In this document: positions 15,359-20,464 of the stretch, one piece after another
Layout of the letters: each line of letters opens with the position of its first letter
How positions within the stretch are numbered: position 1 is the stretch's first letter
NCBI GenBank assembly: GCA_946221915.1
Contig: CAMIKG010000074.1
Location: forward strand, 1-20,464
DNA: 20,464 nucleotides
Direction: 5' to 3'
Source: an uncultured Erwinia sp.
GTDB taxonomy: Bacteria > Pseudomonadota > Gammaproteobacteria > Enterobacterales > Enterobacteriaceae
Notes under the pieces: generated by a model
The model's input: the letters and a program-made list of their open reading frames with translations, nothing else
The model's database searches: none
What the model was told of the DNA's origin: nothing
Translations under genes and position numbers: made by a program

Positions 15359-18010
15359 ATGAACGAACAATATTCCGCAATGCGAAGTAATGTCAGTATG
15401 CTCGGCAAACTGCTCGGGGATACAATTAAGGATGCGCTGGGAGAGAACATCCTCGACCGGGTGGAAACTATCCGCAAACTCTCCAAGTCATCCCGTGCGG
15501 GAAATGACGCCCATCGTCAGGAGCTGCTGACCACGCTGCAGAATCTGTCTAATGATGAACTGCTGCCTGTGGCGCGCGCCTTCAGCCAGTTCCTGAGCCT
15601 GACCAACACCGCCGAGCAGTACCACAGCATCTCCCCTAACGGTGAAGGGGCGAATAACCCGGAACTGCTGGCAAAACTGTTTGAGCGACTGAAACAGCTG
15701 CCTGAGCTGAATGACAATGCCATCCGTGAAGCGGTGGAGTCGCTGTCGCTCGAACTGGTGCTGACCGCACACCCGACCGAGATCACGCGCCGCACACTGA
15801 TTCACAAGCTGGTGGAAGTGAACACCTGCCTGAAACAGCTCGATCATAACGATCTGTCAGACTATGACCGTAACCAGATTATGCGCCGTCTGCGTCAGCT
15901 GGTGGCGCAGGCGTGGCATACCGATGAAATCCGTAAATACCGCCCGTCACCTATCGACGAAGCCAAATGGGGTTTCGCGGTGGTGGAAAACAGCCTGTGG
16001 GAAGGCGTGCCGAATTTCCTGCGTGAGCTGAATGAGCAGGTGGAAGCCTCATTCGGTTACAAGCTGCCGGTCGATTTTGTCCCGGTGAAGTTCACCTCGT
16101 GGATGGGCGGCGACCGCGATGGCAACCCGAATGTGACCTCAGAGATCACCCGCCATGTGCTGCAACTGAGCCGCTGGAAAGCGACGGATCTGTTCCTGCG
16201 TGATATCGGCGTGCTGGTCTCCGAGCTGTCGATGTCTGAATGTACTGCAGAAGTGCGCGAGCTGTGTGGCGATCCGGAAGCTGTGGAACCGTATCGTGAA
16301 ATTATGAAGCATCTGCGCGCGCAGCTGCTCAGTACCCAGAACTATCTGAGCCAGCGCCTGAAAGGTGAACGTCCGCCGCGTCCAGCCGATCTGCTGATCT
16401 CCAACGACCAGCTGTGGGACCCGCTGTATACCTGTTACCAGTCACTGCAGGCGTGTGGCATGGGCATTATCGCCAATGGTCAGTTGCTCGATACCCTGCG
16501 CCGCGTGAAGTGTTTCGGCGTGCCGCTGGTACGTATCGATCTGCGCCAGGAGAGTACCCGCCATACTGAAGCGCTGGCGGAAGTGACGCGCTATCTTGGC
16601 CTTGGCGATTATGAAAGCTGGTCCGAAGCGGACAAACAGGCGTTCCTGATCCGCGAACTGAACTCCAAGCGGCCGCTGCTGCCACGTCAGTGGGAGCCGA
16701 GCGCTGATACGCGCGAAGTGCTGGATACCTGCCGCGTCGCCGCAGAAGCACCACAAGGTTCTATCGCCGCCTATGTGATTTCAATGGCGAAGACGCCGTC
16801 TGATGTGCTGGCGGTTCATCTGCTGTTAAAAGAAGCCGGTATTGCGTATGCCTTACCGGTCGCACCGCTGTTTGAAACCCTTGATGACCTGAACAACGCC
16901 AATGACGTGATGAGCCAGCTGTTAAGCATTGACTGGTATCGCGGCTTTATTCAGGGCAAACAGATGGTGATGATTGGCTATTCTGACTCGGCAAAAGACG
17001 CGGGCGTGATGGCAGCATCCTGGGCGCAATACCAGGCGCAGGATGCACTGATCAAGACCTGCGAAAAAGCGGGCATCGCCCTGACGCTGTTCCACGGCCG
17101 TGGCGGCACGATTGGTCGCGGCGGCGCACCGGCGCATGCGGCGCTGCTGTCACAACCGCCGGGCAGCCTGAAAGGCGGTCTGCGCGTCACTGAACAGGGC
17201 GAGATGATCCGCTTTAAATTTGGTCTGCCGGAAGTCGCGACCTCCAGCCTGGCGCTGTATACCAGTGCGATTCTGGAAGCTAACCTGCTGCCGCCGCCGG
17301 AGCCGAAGAAAGCGTGGCGCGACATTATGGACCAGCTGTCAGCGGTGTCCTGCAAGATGTACCGGGGTTATGTGCGTGAACACGCTGACTTCGTGCCGTA
17401 CTTCCGTTCCGCGACTCCGGAGCTGGAGCTGGGCAAACTGCCGCTGGGTTCACGTCCGGCAAAACGCCGTCCGACCGGGGGGGTTGAAACGCTGCGCGCC
17501 ATTCCATGGATTTTCGCCTGGACGCAAAACCGTCTGATGTTGCCTGCCTGGCTGGGTGCTGGCGCAGCGCTGCAGAAAGCGGTGGAAGACGGTCATCAGG
17601 ATGAGCTGGAAAATATGTGCCGCGACTGGCCGTTCTTCTCTACCCGTCTTGGCATGCTGGAGATGGTGTTCTCGAAAACGGACCTGTGGCTGGCGGAATA
17701 TTACGACCAGCGCCTGGTGGATAAGTCGCTGTGGCCGCTGGGCAAACAGCTGCGCGATCAGCTGGCTTCCGATATTAACGTGGTGCTGACGATCTCGAAT
17801 GACTCGCATTTGATGGCGGATTTGCCGTGGATCGCTGAATCTATCGCGCTGCGTAATGTCTATACCGACCCGCTGAACGTGCTGCAGGCGGAGCTGTTAC
17901 ACCGTTCGCGCCAGCTGGAAGCCAGCGGCAGTGAGCCGGACCCACGCGTCGAGCAGGCGCTGATGGTGACGATTGCGGGTGTTGCGGCGGGAATGCGTAA
18001 TACCGGTTAA
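15359..18010 (+). CDS. ppc: Phosphoenolpyruvate carboxylase Ppc
   Basis: Adds bicarbonate to phosphoenolpyruvate to form oxaloacetate, refilling the TCA cycle; cytosolic homotetramer. The 883-residue product is the same length as E. coli Ppc and aligns without visible gaps. Signatures: VLTAHPTEITRR with catalytic His138, FTSWMGGDRDGNPNV (about 239-253), VMIGYSDSAKDAGVMAASW with the essential lysine (about 546), FHGRGGTIGRGGAPAH (about 579-594, bicarbonate and PEP arginines), SRPAKRRPTGG (allosteric aspartate-binding region) and the invariant C-terminal RNTG. AGGGG (15350-15354) lies only four bases before the ATG, with AAGGG (15341-15345) further away. It is a single-gene unit with its own terminator. 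Confidence 0.98.
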   Translation: MNEQYSAMRSNVSMLGKLLGDTIKDALGENILDRVETIRKLSKSSRAGNDAHRQELLTTLQNLSNDELLPVARAFSQFLSLTNTAEQYHSISPNGEGANNPELLAKLFERLKQLPELNDNAIREAVESLSLELVLTAHPTEITRRTLIHKLVEVNTCLKQLDHNDLSDYDRNQIMRRLRQLVAQAWHTDEIRKYRPSPIDEAKWGFAVVENSLWEGVPNFLRELNEQVEASFGYKLPVDFVPVKFTSWMGGDRDGNPNVTSEITRHVLQLSRWKATDLFLRDIGVLVSELSMSECTAEVRELCGDPEAVEPYREIMKHLRAQLLSTQNYLSQRLKGERPPRPADLLISNDQLWDPLYTCYQSLQACGMGIIANGQLLDTLRRVKCFGVPLVRIDLRQESTRHTEALAEVTRYLGLGDYESWSEADKQAFLIRELNSKRPLLPRQWEPSADTREVLDTCRVAAEAPQGSIAAYVISMAKTPSDVLAVHLLLKEAGIAYALPVAPLFETLDDLNNANDVMSQLLSIDWYRGFIQGKQMVMIGYSDSAKDAGVMAASWAQYQAQDALIKTCEKAGIALTLFHGRGGTIGRGGAPAHAALLSQPPGSLKGGLRVTEQGEMIRFKFGLPEVATSSLALYTSAILEANLLPPPEPKKAWRDIMDQLSAVSCKMYRGYVREHADFVPYFRSATPELELGKLPLGSRPAKRRPTGGVETLRAIPWIFAWTQNRLMLPAWLGAGAALQKAVEDGHQDELENMCRDWPFFSTRLGMLEMVFSKTDLWLAEYYDQRLVDKSLWPLGKQLRDQLASDINVVLTISNDSHLMADLPWIAESIALRNVYTDPLNVLQAELLHRSRQLEASGSEPDPRVEQALMVTIAGVAAGMRNTG

Positions 18011-18016
18011 AACAGC

Positions 18017-18050
18017 AAGGGGAGCCGCATTTTTTGTGGCTCCCTTTATA
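18017..18050 (+). terminator. ppc terminator
   Basis: The stem GGGAGCC (18020-18026)/GGCTCCC (18038-18044) has a T-rich loop and is flanked by AA and TTT, seven to ten bases past the ppc stop. The T tract is short (TTTATAAT), but position and stem fit an intrinsic terminator. Confidence 0.75.
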
Positions 18051-18086
18051 ATCCAGAATATTCAATTTCCTTTTTTTCATAAATAA

Positions 18087-18346
18087 TCAAATACCAGGTT
18101 TGTTAAAAAAATCCTCTTCGCCTTTCGCTTTATGCACGTCAATGCCTTTTTCGATCTTAGTAATAGTCTTTGCTGTCGAACCGTCTGGAATAGGTATATC
18201 GAACGGTAGCGCTTTATCTCTGGCAACTTGAGTCAGTGTAATACGAACCAGGTCAGATACGGTGACCCCATTTCAGCCAGTACGGACGCAGCTTCATTCT
18301 TTAACGTCTCATCTATACGAGCATGCACAAAAGCATTTGTAGCCAT
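18087..18346 (-). pseudogene. dinJ: DinJ/RelB-family antitoxin gene, frameshifted, toxin absent
   Basis: On the minus strand an ATG at 18346 with a strong GGAGG Shine-Dalgarno opens MATNAFVHARIDETLKNEAA, then SVLAEMG, and stops early after the frame is lost. Shifting frame near 18264-18268 (ATGGGG|TCACC) restores VTVSDLVRITLTQVARDKAL, then PFDIPIP, and on to GIDVHKAKGEEDFFNKPGI and a TGA at 18087. Both halves match E. coli DinJ (RelB/DinJ ribbon-helix-helix antitoxin), and one lost base, probably C of an expected GGGCTCACC, explains everything: 260 bases instead of 261 for 86 codons plus stop. The usual downstream partner (YafQ/RelE-type RNase) is missing: after the stop come about 35 bases and then the ppc terminator. 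An ATG at 18080 opens MKKRKLNILDYK, which could be a stump of the toxin, but I do not recognise it. Confidence 0.88.
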
Positions 18347-18418
18347 AACAGGAACCTCCAGTGGACATATAAGAAAGCTGTGATACCGGACTTGTGCATA
18401 TTAATTTTGGTGCTGTGT

Positions 18419-18483
18419 CTGCTCAGGGAAGTCGGTTCTGGTTCAAGTTGCTTCTGGTTCAGGTCGCTTTCGGTTCGGTGACT
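18419..18483. repeat. Partial repeat end and degenerate 16-bp tandem repeat
   Basis: CTGCTCAGGGAA at 18419-18430 is identical to the left end of the 112-bp element that begins 63 bases later. Between them are three 16-base units: TTCTGGTTCAAGTTGC (18436-18451), TTCTGGTTCAGGTCGC (18452-18467, two differences) and a diverged TTTCGGTTCGGTGACT (18468-18483). It may be a truncated element or a duplication of its flank. Confidence 0.6.
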
Positions 18484-18593
18484 GCTCAGGGAACACGGTC
18501 AGCTCCGGAAAGACGCAAAAGCCGCCATCCATGGCAGCTCGGCCCGCGCCGTCCATGGCGCGGGACGCTTTCCTCCTCTGACCGTGTTCCCTG
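18482..18593. repeat. 112-bp palindromic repeat, copy 2
   Basis: Second copy of the element at 8869-8980, in the same orientation, with four differences in 112. Here the terminal arms are a better match: CAGGGAACACGGTCAG pairs with CTGACCGTGTTCCCTG over 16 bases. Both inner hairpins are kept; one change in the second (CCGTCC for CCATCC) falls at the loop edge. It lies in the accessory stretch between the broken dinJ and symE. Confidence 0.88.
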
Positions 18594-18600
18594 TGCTCTG

Positions 18601-18793
18601 AATATCGGCGTTGCGGTGAGGGGCGACTGGGTAGAGTTTGTAAGCAGTCTTCGGCTTTTTCCTGTGGATTAATTAATAATATTATTAGTTATTAACTAAT
18701 ATTACATCATTGAAAAGTAATTACCTGGAGAATAAGCCTCGTTAATCACCAATCTATATTTTTGAAGATCACTCGCAATTCAAAATCAGAAAA
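18601..18793. other. AT-rich gap without a gene
   Basis: No coding region is supported here. Base composition falls to clearly A/T-rich from about 18668. A palindrome ATTAGTT/AACTAAT with a three-base loop lies at 18684-18700, next to the self-complementary AATAATATTATT. This could be a protein-binding site, but no known operator is recognised. Confidence 0.5.
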
Positions 18794-18827
18794 TAGACTG
18801 AAGCTCTCTCACTGGGTATTATTACAG
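18794..18827 (+). promoter_or_regulatory. symE promoter with embedded LexA-type box
   Basis: CTGGGTATTATTACAG (18812-18827) has the CTG-N10-CAG form of an SOS box. Embedded in it is TATTAT (18817-18822, 5/6 match to -10), 17 bases from TAGACT (18794-18799, 4/6 match to -35). Transcription would start near 18829, giving a leader of about 76 bases. E. coli symE is known to be LexA-repressed, which supports the call; five of the ten inner bases match the alternating A/T consensus. Confidence 0.65.
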
Positions 18828-18832
18828 CTTAA

Positions 18833-18910
18833 TTTAATCGCGAAGTGGACATGCGACCAACACATCCACTCCGCTAACCACAACAACTATCGGAGCTAGT
18901 TATCATGGCT
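18833..18910 (-). ncRNA. symR: SymR antisense RNA against symE
   Basis: The minus strand over the symE leader and first codons resembles E. coli SymR (77 nt): it starts just inside symE, runs across the Shine-Dalgarno and ends in a strong hairpin. The terminal hairpin is GCGGAGTGGA/TCCACTTCGC (one G-T pair) around the loop TGTGTTGGTCGCATG, then GATTAAAT; the GGATGTGTTGG loop is similar to my recollection of E. coli SymR. A -10 candidate TAGAAT lies on the minus strand at 18918-18923 and predicts a start at about 18910, agreeing with the start deduced by alignment. No good -35 was found. SymR should block SymE translation by pairing with its leader. Confidence 0.78.
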
Positions 18911-19234
18911 GAGAAACATTCTAATTCAGTTGCTACTGAAGAAAAAGTCACACTATCAATAATTCGGCATCATAAAGTGAGTTATGCGAGGCAGTATCCA
19001 GATTATAAATTAATACCGTCGATAATATTAAAAGGGCAATGGTTATCAGCCGCAGGCTTTACCACCAATACAGCGTTAGATGTACGGGTGATGAATCGCT
19101 GTCTGGTGATTAGCGTCAGAGAGGCAGAACAGGAAGATCCAGAGGTTGTTCAGCTACTGCGCAGGCTTCCTGTCCGTAAGCAAAAACAGGCTGCGGACTT
19201 TATCACGATGCTGGCCGGGAAATGCACCCGCTAA
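18905..19234 (+). CDS. symE: SymE family toxin (type I, SOS-associated)
   Basis: Product of 109 residues in the SymE toxin family. The diagnostic core is VSYARQYPDYKLIPSIILKG, then QWLSAAGFTTNTALDVRVMN and RCLVISV (about 25-71), an AbrB-like swapped-hairpin fold; E. coli SymE has the near-identical RYPDYSRIPAITLKGQWLEA. The C-terminal part (RRLPVRKQKQAADFITMLAGK, in the last 24 residues) also aligns with E. coli. In E. coli SymE is an SOS-induced protein that reduces translation and causes RNA loss, and is normally silenced by SymR and proteolysis. CGGAG (18891-18895) gives the Shine-Dalgarno and is covered by symR. The gene appears intact. It lies in an island between ppc and metF, with lower GC than its neighbours, which suggests horizontal acquisition. 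It is not accompanied by restriction genes as it is in E. coli. Confidence 0.93.
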   Translation: MAEKHSNSVATEEKVTLSIIRHHKVSYARQYPDYKLIPSIILKGQWLSAAGFTTNTALDVRVMNRCLVISVREAEQEDPEVVQLLRRLPVRKQKQAADFITMLAGKCTR

Positions 19235-19263
19235 AGATGCCTTTCGCCACGCCTGTTCACAGG

Positions 19264-19299
19264 AATCAATAACAGGGAGCAGACAGAACTGACTCCCTG
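19264..19299 (-). terminator. Likely metF terminator
   Basis: A 7-bp stem CAGGGAG (19273-19279)/CTCCCTG (19293-19299) with a 13-base loop lies just past the metF stop. On the minus strand it is followed by TTATTGATT. The same hairpin could stop symE transcripts from the other side, though there the tail is only ATTATC. Confidence 0.6.
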
Positions 19300-19303
19300 A
19301 TTA

Positions 19304-20200
19304 TCAGGCCAGAGCGACCGGACGCACACCCAGCGTGTGGCAAATGGCGTAACTCATTTCTGCGCGATTGAGGGTGTAGAAGTGGAAGTCTTTCACCCCT
19401 TCGCGGCTGAGGATTTTCACCATATCCATCGCGATATTCGCGCCGACCATTTTGCGCGTCTCTGGATCATCATCCAGCCCTTCAAACATCGCCGTCATCC
19501 AGCCTGGCACACGCACGTTGGTCATGGTGGCGAAACGCTGCAGCTGCTTAAAGTTCGATACCGGCAGAATGCCCGGCACGATTTCCACATCGATACCGGT
19601 GGCGACACAGCGGTCGCGGAAACGCAGGTAGCTCTCCACATCGAAGAAGAACTGGGTAATCGCGCGGTTGGCACCCGCGTCGATTTTACGTTTCAGGTTA
19701 ATCAGGTCAGCCTGTGCGCTTTTCGCTTCGGGATGCACTTCCGGGTAAGCGGCGACAGAAATATCGAAATCACCCACCTCTTTCAGCAGTGACACCAGAT
19801 CTGCACCATACATTTCTGGCTTGCCGCTGCCTGGCGGTAAGTCGCCGCGCAGCGCCACGATATGGCGAATGCCGTTGTTCCAGTAATCTTTGGCGATGGT
19901 GCGCAGCTCATCACGAGTGGCGTCGATGCAGGTCAGATGGGGAGCAGCTTCCAGGCCAGTACGATCTTTAATACCTTTGATGATGCTGTGCGTACGGTCA
20001 CGCTCGCCGGAGTTGGCGCCGTAGGTAACCGAAACAAATTTCGGTTTCAGGCTGCTCAGACGATCGATAGAGTTCCACAGGGTTTCTTCCATTTCGCTGG
20101 TACGCGGCGGGAAAAACTCAAAAGAGACATTAATCTGCCCGTTCAGCTCTGCCAGACTCTGGTTCAGCGCTTCGCGCTGGTTGGCGTGGAAAAAACTCAT
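19304..20200 (-). CDS. metF: 5,10-methylenetetrahydrofolate reductase MetF
   Basis: FAD-dependent enzyme that makes 5-methyltetrahydrofolate for methionine synthesis. From the ATG at 20200 it has 298 residues (E. coli 296) starting with the conserved MSFFHA, and GAGG of the leader is eight bases upstream. The frame is open for 22 more codons into the MetJ operator, which is rejected. Catalytic Glu28 is in SFEFFPPR and Asp120, which acts on FAD, in ALRGDLPPG. Other conserved segments are SVTYGANSGERDRT, YPEVHPEA, NRAITQFFFD and GVKDFHFYTLNR. Only the last residues (VALA for GL) and a few surface positions differ from E. coli. It is transcribed alone and towards symE. Confidence 0.97.
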   Translation of the reverse strand: MSFFHANQREALNQSLAELNGQINVSFEFFPPRTSEMEETLWNSIDRLSSLKPKFVSVTYGANSGERDRTHSIIKGIKDRTGLEAAPHLTCIDATRDELRTIAKDYWNNGIRHIVALRGDLPPGSGKPEMYGADLVSLLKEVGDFDISVAAYPEVHPEAKSAQADLINLKRKIDAGANRAITQFFFDVESYLRFRDRCVATGIDVEIVPGILPVSNFKQLQRFATMTNVRVPGWMTAMFEGLDDDPETRKMVGANIAMDMVKILSREGVKDFHFYTLNRAEMSYAICHTLGVRPVALA

Positions 20201-20252
20201 ATCTGAGACCTCATCAGTCGCTGCAGTAGTCGCGATTATCGTTGCTGGTATT

Positions 20253-20284
20253 GAACATCTATCCATTTAGACGTCCAGACATTC
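20253..20284. promoter_or_regulatory. Tandem MET boxes (MetJ operator) of metF
   Basis: Reading the minus strand, four contiguous 8-mers are in register: GAATGTCT (20277-20284), GGACGTCT (20269-20276), AAATGGAT (20261-20268) and AGATGTTC (20253-20260). They match AGACGTCT at 5, 7, 4 and 5 positions. Tandem 8-bp boxes are the MetJ/SAM operator design. A TTGACG (20308-20313) further upstream is a plausible -35, with no clear -10. Confidence 0.85.
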
Positions 20285-20394
20285 AAAATGAATGATTCTG
20301 ATTAAAACGTCAACAGAAAAATGATCAACCCACGTGCCAAATGCTCATTCTGGATGAAAGAAATTCATGATGGGGGCGGAGCAGAAAAAAGGTA

Positions 20395-20464
20395 GTTAGC
20401 AATTAGCAATTAGCAGTTAGCAGTTAGCAGTTAGCAGTTAGCAGTTAGCAGTTAGCAGTTAGCA
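20395..20464. repeat. Heptanucleotide tandem repeat (GTTAGCA)n
   Basis: Ten uninterrupted 7-base units run to the last base of the window: GTTAGCA, two ATTAGCA, then seven GTTAGCA. The array is likely to continue beyond the edge. It lies about 110 bases upstream of the MetJ operator of metF, in a non-coding gap. Seven is not a multiple of three, and no coding region is visible across it. Confidence 0.95.

Noticed and set aside
17841..18080. 79-codon minus-strand frame at the end of ppc
   Set aside because: Most of it is antisense to ppc and its terminator; only the first 12 codons are discussed, as a possible toxin remnant.
18394..18672. 92-codon open frame crossing repeat copy 2
   Set aside because: Its middle is translated palindrome, it has no good Shine-Dalgarno, and it resembles no known protein; taken as a chance frame in a GC-rich repeat.
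20395..20464. CRISPR-like array at the right edge
   Set aside because: The units are 7 bases with no spacers, so it is a simple tandem repeat.

Overview
The window is a stretch of an enterobacterial chromosome. Nearly every long gene has an obvious Escherichia coli counterpart, and the order murI-btuB-trmA-yijD-fabR-sthA-oxyR-arg cluster-ppc matches the conserved block next to an rRNA operon. Three details point away from Escherichia and towards the Erwiniaceae (Pantoea/Erwinia-like), which is an inference: a peroxiredoxin-glutaredoxin fusion gene lies where E. coli has oxyS, a short (404-residue) argG sits between argB and argH, and ppc and metF are separated only by a small accessory island.

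Layout. Positions 1-215 hold, on the minus strand, the tandem P1/P2 promoters and boxA/boxB leader of an rRNA operon whose 16S gene lies outside the window. murI and btuB follow on the minus strand with overlapping ends, and btuB is preceded by a cobalamin riboswitch. trmA runs divergently. yijD and fabR form a minus-strand pair divergent from sthA. sthA and oxyR converge and overlap by 18 bases. oxyR is divergent from the fusion peroxidase across a conserved OxyR-type operator. argC-argB-argG-argH form a minus-strand arginine operon divergent from argE, with two ARG boxes between them. ppc follows argE, and an ERIC element lies in its upstream region. Between ppc and metF (18011-19303) is an accessory island: a frameshifted dinJ/relB antitoxin gene without its toxin, repeated palindromic elements, and a symE toxin gene with its antisense RNA symR and a LexA-type box. 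metF has MetJ boxes upstream, and the window ends in a heptanucleotide tandem repeat.

Functionally the core is housekeeping: peptidoglycan precursor (murI), vitamin B12 uptake (btuB), tRNA methylation (trmA), membrane lipid control (fabR), NADPH/NADH balance (sthA), peroxide defence (oxyR and fusion peroxidase), arginine synthesis (argECBGH), oxaloacetate supply (ppc) and methyl-folate for methionine (metF).

The parts most worth a second look are a 112-base palindromic repeat present twice at 96% identity (8869-8980 and 18482-18593), the symE/symR locus, the broken antitoxin, and the 7-base tandem repeat at the right edge. No wholly new gene system was recognised.
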